Shown here: piece by piece, positions 40,823 to 50,068 of the stretch | How the letters are laid out: each line of letters begins with the position of its first letter | How positions within the stretch are numbered: the stretch's first letter is position 1 | Source: Burkholderiales bacterium | GTDB lineage: Bacteria > Pseudomonadota > Gammaproteobacteria > Burkholderiales > Burkholderiaceae_C | DNA: 64,000 nucleotides | Reading direction: 5' to 3' | Assembly (NCBI GenBank): GCA_021414305.1 | Contig: JAIOOS010000020.1 | Span: forward strand, 1 to 64,000 | The notes under the pieces: generated by a model | What the model was told of the DNA's origin: nothing | What the model saw: only the letters and a program-made list of their open reading frames with translations | Database searches by the model: none | Translations under genes and position numbers: made by a program

Positions 40823-41736
40823 GGCCGGACGCTGGCGGCCCAGAGCCCGGCGAAGACGAAGGCGGCGCCGACGAGCTGCGCCGCCACGACCCTCTCGCCG
40901 AGCAGCAGCGTCGACAGCACCGCGCCGAACACCGGCATGAGGTGCACGTACTGGCCGGCGCGCTCCGGGCCGATGGCAGCGACGCCGTAGGCCCAGAGCG
41001 AAAACGCGATCAGCGAGGCGAACACCGCGATGTAGAGGATGGCGCCGATGACGAACGGCGTGGGCGCCGGCAGGCGCGCGCCGCCGGTCGCCAGGGCGAC
41101 GGGCAGGAGCACGGCGATCGCCGGCACGATGCTCGCCATCAGCGCCACGTCGGGCGGCAGGTCGGCCGGCCGGCGGCGCAGCAGCAGCGAGTACGCGGTC
41201 CAGAGCAGCACCGAGACGATCATCCACAGGTCGCCGCGCACCAGGTCGAGGCCGAGCAGCGCCGCCAGGCTGCCGTGCGTGATCAGGATGCAGGCGCCGA
41301 CGAGCGAGATCGCCGTTCCCGCCCATTGCATGCGCGAAGGCCGGCCGGTGCCGCTCAGGGCGCCGCCGATCAGGATGGTCGCGGGCACCAGCGAGAGCAT
41401 CAGGATCGCGTTCAGCGCGGTCGTGGTGTGCATCGCCAGGTTGGTGAGGGTGTGGAAGGCGGCCAGGCCGGTGACGCCCAGGCCGACGATCAGCCGCCAC
41501 TCGCGCGCCAGCACGGCGCGGCAGCGCCACGCCTTGGCGCCGACGAAGGGAATGAAGGCGAGGAACGCCAGGCTCCAGCGCAGCAGGGTGAGCATGGCCG
41601 GGTCGACGTCGTTGCGCAGCGCGCGTCCGGCGATGAAGGCGCCCGACCAGAACAGCGCGGCGGCGGCGAGGGCGAGCGAGGCCCGCGTCCCGGACGAGAG
41701 CGCGAAGGCGAAGCGGCGGGACGCGGTGGGCGGCAT
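40768..41736 (-). CDS. EamA/DMT-superfamily exporter
   Basis: The protein has 322 residues from ATG 41736, with ten hydrophobic helices in two EamA repeats: ALFWSGAFIAGRALRNDVDP and LRWSLAFLAFIPFV in the first, LWMIVSVLLWTAYSLLLRRR and LMPVFGAVLSTLLLGERV in the second. The family exports amino acids, metabolites or drugs; the substrate is not readable. The longer upstream frame lacks supporting features. The 3' end overlaps the convergent hypothetical gene. Confidence 0.9.
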   Translation of the reverse strand: MPPTASRRFAFALSSGTRASLALAAAALFWSGAFIAGRALRNDVDPAMLTLLRWSLAFLAFIPFVGAKAWRCRAVLAREWRLIVGLGVTGLAAFHTLTNLAMHTTTALNAILMLSLVPATILIGGALSGTGRPSRMQWAGTAISLVGACILITHGSLAALLGLDLVRGDLWMIVSVLLWTAYSLLLRRRPADLPPDVALMASIVPAIAVLLPVALATGGARLPAPTPFVIGAILYIAVFASLIAFSLWAYGVAAIGPERAGQYVHLMPVFGAVLSTLLLGERVVAAQLVGAAFVFAGLWAASVRPQGATSRKVTTTVARPST

Positions 41737-41857
41737 GGAAGGGATCTCTGGCTGCGCGGTGCAGGCATCGTCGCCCGCCGCCGCCCGGGCGGCATGAGGC
41801 CGATGTCCCGCCGCCTCCGGCTTCTGCGCGTGGTGTGCTGGGTCCGCCGTCCCAGGC

Positions 41858-42931
41858 TCAGCCACCGGCCGACCGGTCGCGCACGTGGACGATCGCTTCC
41901 GCCCGGGTGCGCACGCCGAGCTTGTCGAAGATGCTCGACACCTGGTTGCGCACCGTCTTCTCGCTCTTCTTCAGCTGCAGGGCGATTGCCGTGTTGTCGA
42001 GGCCCTGGGCCACCAGGCGCAGCACCTCGCGCTCGGCCGGCGTGAGCGCCGCTTCGCTGGCTGCGCCCTCCAGCCCTTCGGCCGGCGTGGCGCCGAGAAA
42101 GGCGCGCAGCTCGGCGAGAAAGCCGGGCCAGGCCGGCTCGCCGGCGAGCAGCACGTGGTTGTCGCTCTGCAGCGGCACGAAGCGCGCGCCCGGGATCAGC
42201 GCCGCGAGCTGGCGCCCCTGGTCGAAGGGCACGCGCGCGTCGCCACGCGCATGCAGCACCAGCGTCGGCACCTGGAGCTGCTGCGCCAGCGCCGCGACGT
42301 CGACCTCGTGAAAGGCCTCGAGCGTGCGCGCCGCGTTCTCCGGCGTGGCGGTCAGGCGCTCGAGCTCGTTCCACCAGGCGTGCTGCGCCGGCGTGCCGCC
42401 GGGAATGAACTGGTTGGTGAAGACATGGCGGAAGGCGGCGTTGTCGCGCCCCCAGCCGATGCGGATCAGCCGCACCAGCGTCTCCGCCTCGAGCCGCTCC
42501 TCGGGGGTGACGGCGCGGCGCGCGGCGCCCTGCGCGTAGGCGCCGACGAGCACCAGGTGCGAGACCCGCTCCGGATGCTTCACCGCGTAGGCGATCGCCA
42601 CCGCGCCGCCCTGCGACATGCCGATCAGCGGAAAGCGCTTCAGCCCGCTGGCGGCGACCACGGCCTCCAGGTCGGCCACCCAGGCGTCGAGCCCGAAGTC
42701 GCCGACGTCGGTGTCGGAGAGGCCGCAGCCGCGCTGGTCGTAGCGCAGATAGGTGTGCTGCTTCGAGAGCTCGGCCAGCCAGGGGCCCCAGACCGGGCTC
42801 GCGAGGTCGTGCTCGACATGGCTCAGCCAGTGCGCGGCGCGCACCAGCGGTGGCCCGCTGCCGATCGAGGCGATCGCGATCCGGGTGCCATCGGCGGAAG
42901 TGCAGAAACGGAGGTCCTGTTGCGAACGCAT
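41858..42931 (-). CDS. Alpha/beta hydrolase fused to LuxR-type HTH
   Basis: The 357-residue fusion has an N-terminal alpha/beta hydrolase (about 1-270) with LRYDQRGCGLSDTD, the nucleophile elbow LIGMSQGGAVAIAY, LVLHARGDARVPFDQG and SDNHVLLAGEP, all catalytic residues apparently present. A linker leads to a LuxR/GerE HTH at about 292-350 (LTPAEREVLRLVAQGLDNTA; KTVRNQVSSIFDKLGV). The hydrolase domain may act as a ligand sensor for the DNA-binding part. Target genes are unknown; the gene lies alone, divergent from the peptidase gene 165 nt away. Confidence 0.9.
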   Translation of the reverse strand: MRSQQDLRFCTSADGTRIAIASIGSGPPLVRAAHWLSHVEHDLASPVWGPWLAELSKQHTYLRYDQRGCGLSDTDVGDFGLDAWVADLEAVVAASGLKRFPLIGMSQGGAVAIAYAVKHPERVSHLVLVGAYAQGAARRAVTPEERLEAETLVRLIRIGWGRDNAAFRHVFTNQFIPGGTPAQHAWWNELERLTATPENAARTLEAFHEVDVAALAQQLQVPTLVLHARGDARVPFDQGRQLAALIPGARFVPLQSDNHVLLAGEPAWPGFLAELRAFLGATPAEGLEGAASEAALTPAEREVLRLVAQGLDNTAIALQLKKSEKTVRNQVSSIFDKLGVRTRAEAIVHVRDRSAGG

Positions 42932-43096
42932 GGAGCGCGGGTGACGGGTTGGCGACGTCGGGCGTTGTCCAAGCGCAGTCTAGGTGCAGTTCAACCCCCC
43001 GCATCCGCAGTGCGTCGCACGAAGATTGACCCGACCCGCGCCCCGCCGCGACACTCGCCGGTCGACCCACCCGCCGCCATCGCAGGCCCGTATCCT

Positions 43097-44989
43097 ATGA
43101 AGATGACCCTCGCCATCAGCACCGTCCTCTGCGCCGCCGCCGTGTCCACCGCGGCCGTCGCCGCCAAGCCCGCCACCCGCAACCGGGCCGAGATCCCGGC
43201 CGAGTTCCGCTGGGACTTCGCGGCGATCTACCCGAGCTGGGACGCGTGGGAGGCGGGCATGAAGGACATGGACGCGAAGATGGACGCGTTCGCGGCGATG
43301 AAGGGCACGCTCGCCAAGGGCGGGGCGGCGCAGCTCCTCAAGGCCTACCAGGCCTACGACGAGATCGGCAAGCTCCAGTACCTCACCTACCGCTACCCGC
43401 AGCTGCAGCGCGACGTCGACACCCGCGACCAGGCGATCGCCGGGCGCTTCCAGCGCGTCGGCACCGCCTTCGCCAAGTTCGCCACCGCGACCGCCTGGTT
43501 CGTGCCCGAGCTGCTCGCCATTCCCGAGGCCACCGTCACCGGCTGGATAGCGGCCACGCCGGCTCTGGCGCCATACCGCTTCACCATTCTCGACAACTAC
43601 CGCCAGCAAGCGCACGTGCTCGACGACAAGGGCGAGCGGCTGCTCTCCCTGGCCGGCCAGTTCAACAGCGCACCCAAGTCGATCTACTCCGAGCTCGCCA
43701 CCTCCGACATCAAGTTCCCGACGATCAAGCTCTCCGACGGCAAGGAGGTGGTGCTGAGCCCGGGCAACTACGGCGCGCTGCTCGAGACCAGCCCGAGCCA
43801 GGAAGACCGCGGCCGTGCCGCGGCGGCGCACGTGGGCACCTTCGGCGCCACCGCCAACACCTATGCGGCGATCTACAACGGCGTGCTGCAGCGCGACTGG
43901 TTCATCGCCCAGGCGCGCAACTTCAGCACCACGCTCGACGCCGGGCTCGACGGCAACGCGATTCCGCGCCAGGTGGTGGAGACGCTGATCGACGCCACCC
44001 GCGCCGGCTCGGCGCCGTTCCAGCGCTACGCGAAGCTGAGGAAGCGCCTGCTCGGCCTTCAGACGTATCACCTCTACGACAGCTTCGTGCCGATCTACCG
44101 CAGCGACAAGACCTATCCGTACGAGCAGGCGCGCGAGCTGGCAATGCAGTCGGTGGCGCCGCTCGGCGACGAGTACACCAGCCGCTACAAGCGCTTCGTC
44201 TCCGGCGGCCGGATCGACGTGTACGAGAACGAAGGCAAGAAGAGCGGCGCCTACAACGCCGGCGTGTACGGCGTGGGCCCGTACCTGCTCATGAACTACA
44301 ACGACACGCTCGACGCCGCCTTCACCCTGGCGCACGAGGCCGGGCACGCGATGCACACCGTGCTGTCGTACGAGAACCAGCCCTTCGTCACCGCCGACTA
44401 CACCATCTTCGTCGCCGAGGTCGCCTCCACCACCAACGAGCGCTTCCTGCTCGAGAAGCTCCTGTCGCAGACGAGCGATCCGAAGGAGCGCTTCCTGCTG
44501 CTGCAGCACGCGGTCGATTCGATCGTCGGCACCTTCTACACCCAGGTGCTGTTCGCCGACTTCGAGCTGCGCGCGCACCGCCTGGTGGAAAAGGGCGAGC
44601 CGGTCACGACCGAGGTGCTCAACAAGCTCTATGCCGACCTGCTGAAGGAGTACTGGGGCGACGCGCTGACGGTGGACGACTTCTACAAGTTCACCTGGGC
44701 GCGGATCTCGCACTTCTTCGACACGCCGTACTACGTGTTCCAGTACGCCACCTGCTTCGCCTCCTCGGCGCAGCTCTACAACGCCATGACCACCGGCGCC
44801 CCCGAGGCACGCAAGGCGGCCACCGACCGCTACCTCACGCTGCTGAAGAGCGGCGGCAACGACCACCCGATGACGCAGCTCAAGAAGGCCGGCGTCGATC
44901 TCACGCAGCGGGCCACGATCCAGGCCGTGATCGAGCAGATGGACAAGCTCGTCAGCCAGATGGAGACGGAGGCGGCGAAGATCCGCTAG
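43097..44989 (+). CDS. M3-family oligoendopeptidase F-like metallopeptidase, exported
   Basis: The protein has 630 residues from ATG 43097. A signal peptide (LAISTVLCAAAVSTAAVAAK) precedes the M3 fold: RWDFAAIYPSWDAWEAGM, the PepF_N-like region and the zinc motif FTLAHEAGHAMHTVLS (HExxH near residue 412) with the downstream Glu in VAEVASTTNE. PepF cleaves medium-length peptides; the signal peptide points to the periplasm, unlike the cytoplasmic Lactococcus enzyme. No defect is seen. Confidence 0.92.
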   Translation: MKMTLAISTVLCAAAVSTAAVAAKPATRNRAEIPAEFRWDFAAIYPSWDAWEAGMKDMDAKMDAFAAMKGTLAKGGAAQLLKAYQAYDEIGKLQYLTYRYPQLQRDVDTRDQAIAGRFQRVGTAFAKFATATAWFVPELLAIPEATVTGWIAATPALAPYRFTILDNYRQQAHVLDDKGERLLSLAGQFNSAPKSIYSELATSDIKFPTIKLSDGKEVVLSPGNYGALLETSPSQEDRGRAAAAHVGTFGATANTYAAIYNGVLQRDWFIAQARNFSTTLDAGLDGNAIPRQVVETLIDATRAGSAPFQRYAKLRKRLLGLQTYHLYDSFVPIYRSDKTYPYEQARELAMQSVAPLGDEYTSRYKRFVSGGRIDVYENEGKKSGAYNAGVYGVGPYLLMNYNDTLDAAFTLAHEAGHAMHTVLSYENQPFVTADYTIFVAEVASTTNERFLLEKLLSQTSDPKERFLLLQHAVDSIVGTFYTQVLFADFELRAHRLVEKGEPVTTEVLNKLYADLLKEYWGDALTVDDFYKFTWARISHFFDTPYYVFQYATCFASSAQLYNAMTTGAPEARKAATDRYLTLLKSGGNDHPMTQLKKAGVDLTQRATIQAVIEQMDKLVSQMETEAAKIR

Positions 44990-45013
44990 CCAAGCGGGGG
45001 CCATTGGGCCACG

Positions 45014-45067
45014 ATATGTATCTCATTCTGTACAAAGAATAGGCTTTGTATAGAATGGGATACATAT
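45014..45067. promoter_or_regulatory. Large inverted-repeat operator overlapping promoter and start codon of the XRE gene
   Basis: Two 24-bp arms (45014-45037 and 45044-45067) match at 22 of 24 positions in inverted orientation with a 6-bp spacer. The right arm overlaps the ATG at 45066. A possible promoter is TGTACA (45029-45034) and TAGAAT (45051-45056), which would start transcription nearly at the ATG. Autorepression by the encoded HTH protein is the natural reading; transcript start is inferred. Confidence 0.75.
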
Positions 45068-45560
45068 GCCAGCCGCCGCACCGCCTGTCACCAAGCCCGC
45101 AGCGATCAAGCTCGCCGCCCTGGGCGAGCGCATCCGTTCGCGACGCAAGGCGCTGAAGGTCAGCGCGGTCGATGCTGCCGAGGCCGCCGGCATGTCGCGC
45201 GTCACCTTGCACCGGGTCGAGGCCGGAGAACCTTCGGTGGCGATGGCCGCCTACATCGGCGCGGCCACGGCGGTGGGCCTGGAGCTGGAGCTCGTCGACC
45301 CGCGCGAACGCAGCCGGGGAAAGCGGACAAACGCGCGAGAAGGGAAGTCCTTTCCGGCGCGCATTCGTCTCGCCGACTATCCGCAGCTCCAACGCCTGGC
45401 GTGGCAACTGCATGGCGTGACGACGCTCACGCCCGAGGAGGCCCTGGGCCTATACGAGCGCAACTGGCGCCATGTCGACACGGCCGGCCTCGCGCCGGCA
45501 GAGCGGGCGCTCGTCAACGCGCTGGTCCAGCAGCTCGGCGGAGGGCGGCTGCTTGTTTGA
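45066..45560 (+). CDS. XRE-family HTH protein, probable antitoxin/repressor
   Basis: A 164-residue protein with a Cro/C1-type HTH at about 18-75 (LGERIRSRRKALKVSAVDAA; GMSRVTLHRVEAGEPSVAMA). The C-terminal half (FPARIRLADYPQLQRLAWQL; LTPEEALGLYERNWRHVDTA) is not familiar. It overlaps the nucleotidyltransferase gene by 8 nt and has a large palindrome on its start, the usual autoregulated toxin-antitoxin arrangement. The antitoxin role is inferred from arrangement. Confidence 0.82.
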   Translation: MPAAAPPVTKPAAIKLAALGERIRSRRKALKVSAVDAAEAAGMSRVTLHRVEAGEPSVAMAAYIGAATAVGLELELVDPRERSRGKRTNAREGKSFPARIRLADYPQLQRLAWQLHGVTTLTPEEALGLYERNWRHVDTAGLAPAERALVNALVQQLGGGRLLV

Positions 45561-46248
45561 GCGGCCGCACCATGCCCGAGTCGCCACGATCCTGCAGGCG
45601 CTCGACGCCGACCTGCTCGCCGCTCACGGCTGCCTGTTCGGAGGCGGCACGGCGATCGCCCTGGCTCATGGCGAATTTCGAGAGTCGGTCGACATCGACT
45701 TCCTGGTATCCGAGTCGAAAGGCTACCGGGCGCTGCGAGAGCGGCTCACAGGCGTGCAGGGAATCCAGGCGATCGCCCGGCCCGGCGGCTTGCTCGAAGC
45801 GAGCCGCGAGATCCGCGCCGACCAGTACGGCATTCGCACCCTGCTGCGCAGCGAGGGTGCCGACATCAAGCTCGAGATCGTCAGCGAAGCGCGCATCGCC
45901 CTCGAGGTGCCGGCAATCGCCGACCGGATATGCGGCGTGGCGACGCTCACGCCGCTCGACAAGGTGGCGACCAAGCTCCTCGCCAATTCCGATCGCTGGG
46001 GCGACGACGCGGTGATGAGCCGCGACCTGATCGACCTGGCGATGATGGCGCCCTCGAGGGCGCTGTTGCGGCGTGGCGCGGCGAAGGCGGCCACCGCCTA
46101 CGGCAAGAGCATCGCCGCCGACCTGGGCAAGGCGATCGAGGCGCTGCGCGCGCGGCCGCACCGACTCGATCGCTGCATGGAAGCGCTGCAGATGAACAGC
46201 GTGCCCAAGGCTCTTCTCTGGAAGAAGATCAAGGCCTTGAAAGTATGA
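45553..46248 (+). CDS. AbiEii/AbiGii-type nucleotidyltransferase, probable toxin
   Basis: The frame is open with a TTG at 45553 overlapping the HTH stop by 8 nt, giving 231 residues. The nucleotidyltransferase motif LFGGGTAIALAHGEFRESVD followed by IDFLVSE (G-G-T and D-x-D) is clear, and the downstream TPLDKVATKLLANSDRWGDD and DLIDLAMM match AbiEii-like toxins that modify tRNA or other NTP-accepting targets. Classical AbiE uses a winged-helix antitoxin (AbiEi); here the partner is XRE-type. The TTG start is chosen from the overlap; a start further inside is possible. Confidence 0.82.
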   Translation: MFERPHHARVATILQALDADLLAAHGCLFGGGTAIALAHGEFRESVDIDFLVSESKGYRALRERLTGVQGIQAIARPGGLLEASREIRADQYGIRTLLRSEGADIKLEIVSEARIALEVPAIADRICGVATLTPLDKVATKLLANSDRWGDDAVMSRDLIDLAMMAPSRALLRRGAAKAATAYGKSIAADLGKAIEALRARPHRLDRCMEALQMNSVPKALLWKKIKALKV

Positions 46249-46303
46249 TCGCGCGCCACTGCGGAAGGCATCGCGCACTCCGGCGCGTGGCGAATGGACA
46301 TCG

Positions 46304-47407
46304 ATGAAAAACGGGAAGTTCGACCACGAGATCCTGCTGCTGCAAGGCGGCGGCGCGCTCGGCGCGTATCACGGCGGCGTCTACGAAGGCCTCGCCGAGG
46401 CAGAGCGCCATCCGACCTGGGTGGTCGGCGTGTCGATCGGCGCCATCACGGCGGCGCTGATCGCCGGCAACCCGCCTGAGCGCCGGGTCGAGCGCCTGCG
46501 CGCCTTCTGGGACCGCGTCTCCGGCTACGCACCGCAGGCCCTGCCGGCGGGCTTCGAGGCGCTGCGCCCGGCGTTCAACTTCCTGAGCGCGGGGGCGGTG
46601 GCCACCTTCGGCAGCCCCGGCTTTTTCGTTCCCCGCATGCCGCCGCCGTACCTCGCGGTAGGCGGCGGTCCGGCAGCGACGAGCATCTACGACACCACGC
46701 CGCTCAAGGACACGCTCGAGGAGCTGGTCGACTTCGACCTGCTCAACAGCGGCAGGATGCGCATCTCGCTCGGCGCGGTGAACGTGCGCAGCGGCCAGTC
46801 GGTCTATTTCGACAGCAAGCACACGAAGATCCGCGCCGAGCACGTGATGGCGAGCGGCGCCCTGCCGCCGGGCTTCGCCGCGGTGGAGATCGACGGCGAG
46901 CACTACTGGGACGGCGGCATCGTCAGCAATTCGCCGCTCACCTACGTGGTCGACCAGAAGCCGCTCACGACCGCGCTGATGATCCAGGTGGATCTCTTCA
47001 AGGCGCAGGGCGAGATGCCGACCAACCTCGACCAGGTGGCCGAGCGCCACAAGGACATCCAGTATTCGAGCAAGCAGCGCTTCACGGCCGAGACCCTGCA
47101 GGAGGTCGCCGAGCTGCGGGCGGCGCTGGGTCGGCTGCTCGACAAGCTCCCGGCCAAGCTCAAGGCCGACGCCGATGCGAAGCGGCTCGCGGCGCTGAGC
47201 GACGGCCGGCAGTGGACGCTGGCCCGGCTGATCAACAAGCGGCTGCCGCACGTCTCGCAGACCAAGGACTTCGAGTTCTCGCGCGCCACCGTGAACGAGC
47301 ACTGGAGCTCGGGCCGGGACGACGTGCACCACGGCATGACCCGCCACGACTGGATGGACCCGAGCCACTGCGCACCGGGATTGCAGGTGCACGACATCAC
47401 CGATTGA
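46304..47407 (+). CDS. Patatin-like phospholipase
   Basis: The 367-residue protein has the patatin elements LLLQGGGALGAYHGGVYEGL (oxyanion hole), the nucleophile GVSIG near residue 45, and DGGIVSNSPL with the catalytic Asp near residue 207. It lacks a signal peptide, so it is probably cytoplasmic or exported by other means. Patatins hydrolyse acyl esters of phospholipids. The C-terminal third (RRHD-like HHGMTRHDWMDPSH) resembles DUF3734 of long bacterial patatin proteins. The next gene follows after 5 nt. Confidence 0.92.
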   Translation: MKNGKFDHEILLLQGGGALGAYHGGVYEGLAEAERHPTWVVGVSIGAITAALIAGNPPERRVERLRAFWDRVSGYAPQALPAGFEALRPAFNFLSAGAVATFGSPGFFVPRMPPPYLAVGGGPAATSIYDTTPLKDTLEELVDFDLLNSGRMRISLGAVNVRSGQSVYFDSKHTKIRAEHVMASGALPPGFAAVEIDGEHYWDGGIVSNSPLTYVVDQKPLTTALMIQVDLFKAQGEMPTNLDQVAERHKDIQYSSKQRFTAETLQEVAELRAALGRLLDKLPAKLKADADAKRLAALSDGRQWTLARLINKRLPHVSQTKDFEFSRATVNEHWSSGRDDVHHGMTRHDWMDPSHCAPGLQVHDITD

Positions 47408-47412
47408 CCGAC

Positions 47413-47898
47413 ATGACCCTGCAGGACGCCGACCCCTCCGCCCCCGTGCACGACGACCGCCTCTGGGTCGACAACGGCTGGACCGCCCGCGTCGTGAAGA
47501 ACGAAGACGACGAGGGCTGGGCCGTGGAGATGGTGAAGGACGGCGAGCCCGAGCCGGCGCTCGTAGGCCCATGGACGATGGGCCGCGACAAGAAGAACCC
47601 GAAGCCGCTCGACAGTGCCGCCTTCAACACGCTGGTGAAGACCGCCGCCGAGGTGATCCGCCGGCACGAGCAGCAGACCCACGCCGACCTGCACAAGAGC
47701 GTGAGCGTGACGTCGGGCTCGGCCCGCATCACCGTCAAGCTCGACATCGTTGCCGACGAGGACGACCCTTACGCCGAGCTGAGCGCTTTCGACGCCGCCG
47801 GCGACGAGCTCGCGCGGGTGCGGGTGCGGGCGAACTTCCGCCTGAATGCGCAGAGCGCGGCGGCGTGGATCGAGAACGACTACCGAAGACCGGGCTGA
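47413..47898 (+). CDS. Hypothetical protein downstream of patatin gene
   Basis: A 161-residue soluble acidic protein that begins 5 nt after the patatin stop. The stretch GWTARVVKNEDDEGWAVEMV and WTMGRDKKNPKPLDSAAFNT are distinctive but I do not know the family. The C-terminal half is beta-rich (SVTSGSARITVKLDIVADED). Co-transcription with the patatin gene is likely; a functional link is not proven. Confidence 0.75.
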   Translation: MTLQDADPSAPVHDDRLWVDNGWTARVVKNEDDEGWAVEMVKDGEPEPALVGPWTMGRDKKNPKPLDSAAFNTLVKTAAEVIRRHEQQTHADLHKSVSVTSGSARITVKLDIVADEDDPYAELSAFDAAGDELARVRVRANFRLNAQSAAAWIENDYRRPG

Positions 47899-47922
47899 GG
47901 CCTCGGCGTCACGGCGCCGGCG

Positions 47923-48270
47923 TCACGACGTCGCCCCGGCGAACCGGGCGAGCGCCCGCGCCGCATCGTCGTCGAGCTCGGTGAAGACGGCGCCGATCTT
48001 GAATTGCTCCGCCGCCTCGTACGACGAGTACACGACCTTGAGCGTGGCGCTGACCGCGACCGGCCCGTCGCGCAGCGGCACCTCGAAGGTGACCGTGCAG
48101 CGGGTGCCCGGCCCGATCGGCCGGCGGGCCACGAGGCACATGCCGCCCTCGCCGAGGTCGAGGGTCTGCACCGCGAGGCTCGTGTTGCCGTACACCAGCG
48201 TGGCCGGCTGGCGGATCACCGTGCGGGCGAATGCCCGGCGGTTCGGATCCCTGAACTGTTCATCGCCCAT
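47923..48270 (-). CDS. PilZ-domain protein
   Basis: A 115-residue single-domain protein. The N-terminus has the R-x-x-x-R element (DPNRRAFARTVIRQPA) and the core has LDLGEGGMCLVARRP, close to the D/N-x-S-x-x-G c-di-GMP motif but with Gly in place of the Ser. PilZ domains bind c-di-GMP and act on motility or polysaccharide synthesis. The substitution may weaken nucleotide binding. Monocistronic on the minus strand. Confidence 0.85.
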   Translation of the reverse strand: MGDEQFRDPNRRAFARTVIRQPATLVYGNTSLAVQTLDLGEGGMCLVARRPIGPGTRCTVTFEVPLRDGPVAVSATLKVVYSSYEAAEQFKIGAVFTELDDDAARALARFAGATS

Positions 48271-48410
48271 GCGGCGCCCCGGCCTCGGGTCGCAAGCGGC
48301 GGCGACCCGGGTCGCAGTCTAGAACCCGCTGGCCCTTCGCCGCTCGAGCCAGGGGCCGGGTTCGGCCAAAACGCACGGTCCGAATCGATGCTTCATTCGG
48401 GTCGCGCCCG

Positions 48411-48911
48411 TCAGGCGCCCCGCGCCGGGCCGAGCTCGAGGGCCGTCAGCCAGAGCCGCACGTCGAGCTCGAGCTGGTGGTAGTCGGGCTCCATGTGCGT
48501 GCAGAGGGAGTAGAACGGCTTGTCGTGCTCGCGCTCCTTCAGGTGGGCGAGCTCGTGCACCACGATCATCTTCAGGAACGGCGCCGGCGCCTGCTTGAAC
48601 AGGCTGGCGACCCGGATCTCGCGCTTGGCCTTGAGGTTGCCGCCCTGCACCCGCGAAACGGTGGTGTGGGTGCCGAGCGCGTTGCGCACGACGTGCAGCT
48701 TCATGTCGTACTGCACCTTCGCCAGCGCCGGGGCGTTCCTCATGTAGCGCGCCTTGAGCTCGCCGACGTAGTCGTAGAGGGCGCGGTCGGTCCTCACCTC
48801 GTGGCCTTCGGGGTAGCGGCTGCTCACGCTCTCGGCCAGGCGGCCTTCGGCGATGAGCTCGCGCACGCGGGCGAGGAGCGCGGGCGGGTAGCCGGCGAGG
48901 TAGCGGAGCAT
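48411..48911 (-). CDS. YgjP/WLM-type (DUF45) metallopeptidase-like protein
   Basis: A 166-residue protein with the zinc motif IVVHELAHLKEREHDKPFY and the later CTHMEPDYHQLELDVRLWL, the pattern of YgjP-like M48-related proteins. The N-terminal half (ALYDYVGELKARYMRNAPAL) is helical. No signal peptide. The ATG overlaps the stop of the upstream VF530 gene by one base (TGATG), so the two are coupled. Substrates of YgjP-type proteins are not established. Confidence 0.86.
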   Translation of the reverse strand: MLRYLAGYPPALLARVRELIAEGRLAESVSSRYPEGHEVRTDRALYDYVGELKARYMRNAPALAKVQYDMKLHVVRNALGTHTTVSRVQGGNLKAKREIRVASLFKQAPAPFLKMIVVHELAHLKEREHDKPFYSLCTHMEPDYHQLELDVRLWLTALELGPARGA

Positions 48912-49174
48912 CAGGCCTTGCCGCCGGCGCCGCGGCGCTGCTCGCGCAGCATGAAGAGGTAGAGGCCCTCGACCTTCTCGCGCGCCCAGGGCGTGCGGCG
49001 CAGGAAGGCCAGGCTCGACTTGATGCTCGGGTCGCTCTGGAAGCAGCGCACCGGGATGCGCTCGCCGAGGCCGGGCCAGCCGTAGTGCTCGACCAGGGCG
49101 GTGACGATCGCCTCCAGGGTGAGGCCGTGGAGGGGGTTGCGCGGCTGGGCGGGCGACGGCGAGAAGGCGGGCAT
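48911..49174 (-). CDS. VF530 family (DUF2132) DNA-binding protein
   Basis: An 87-residue protein nearly identical in pattern to the VF530 family: [38 protein letters not shown] and [17 protein letters not shown]. The structure of the family is known to be a small DNA-binding fold; the cellular role is unclear. Coupled to the YgjP-like gene by a TGATG overlap. Confidence 0.92.
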   Translation of the reverse strand: MPAFSPSPAQPRNPLHGLTLEAIVTALVEHYGWPGLGERIPVRCFQSDPSIKSSLAFLRRTPWAREKVEGLYLFMLREQRRGAGGKA

Positions 49175-49236
49175 GTTCCGATCTTCGCTCGATATGGCAG
49201 GATGCCGCGAGCTCCGGGGTTCGCCCGGAGGTTGGC

Positions 49237-49986
49237 ATGAACACGATGAAGCTCTGGACCGGGGCCAGCGGCTACGCCTTCAAGGAATGGAAGGGGAGCT
49301 TCTATCCCGAGAAGATCGCGCCCGAGGCCATGCTCGCCTGGTACGCCGAGCGGCTGCCCGCCGTGGAGATCAACAACACCTTCTATCAGATGCCCAAGGT
49401 GGCGGTGCTGGCGCAGTGGCTGGAAGCGACGCCCGAGGAATTTCGCTTCGCGATCAAGGCCTCGCGGCGCATCACGCACGATGCGCGGCTCAAGGCCGAC
49501 GAGGCGGCCGACTCGGTCGCCTACCTCTACAAGAACCTCGCGACGCTGGGCGCCAAGCGCGGGCCGGTGCTGTTCCAGCTTCCGCCCTTCCTGAAGAAGG
49601 ACCTGCCCCGCCTGAGCGAATTCCTGCAGCTGCTACCCGAAGACCACCGCGCAGTCTTCGAGTTTCGCAACGAGAGCTGGTTCGACGACGACGTGTACGC
49701 CGCGCTCCAGGCCGCCGGCGCGGCGCTCTGTCTCTCGGAACGCGAAGACAACGCCCCGCCGCCGCTCGTGGAGACCGCGCCCTGGGGCTACTTGCGGCTG
49801 CGTCTGGAGAACTACTCGGAGGGCGACCTGGCGCAGTGGGTGGAGCGGGTCGCGGCGACGCGCTGGCAGGAGACGCACGTGTACTTCATGCACGAGCCGA
49901 CAGCGCCGGGCTATGCGGCGACCCTGCTGCGTCTGGACGCGGCCTTGAAGAAGGGCGCGCAGGCTGTCGAGAGCAACTTCCCGTAG
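49237..49986 (+). CDS. DUF72 (YecE-like) TIM-barrel protein
   Basis: A 249-residue protein with the YecE signature: [76 protein letters not shown] and [11 protein letters not shown]. It is a TIM-barrel family of uncertain enzymatic function. A GGAGG site precedes ATG 49237. Divergent from the VF530 gene. Confidence 0.92.
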   Translation: MNTMKLWTGASGYAFKEWKGSFYPEKIAPEAMLAWYAERLPAVEINNTFYQMPKVAVLAQWLEATPEEFRFAIKASRRITHDARLKADEAADSVAYLYKNLATLGAKRGPVLFQLPPFLKKDLPRLSEFLQLLPEDHRAVFEFRNESWFDDDVYAALQAAGAALCLSEREDNAPPPLVETAPWGYLRLRLENYSEGDLAQWVERVAATRWQETHVYFMHEPTAPGYAATLLRLDAALKKGAQAVESNFP

Positions 49987-50068
49987 ATTGCGTCGCAATT
50001 GCAACGCACTGGCCACTGTCATGAAAACCGCCGTGCGCCACCAGCTCGAAGACGACTATCACTGAACC

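Noticed and set aside
45014..45067. Large inverted repeat as terminator of the peptidase gene
   Set aside because: There is no T-run, the spacer is AT-rich and the right arm overlaps the start codon of the next gene. Operator function fits better.
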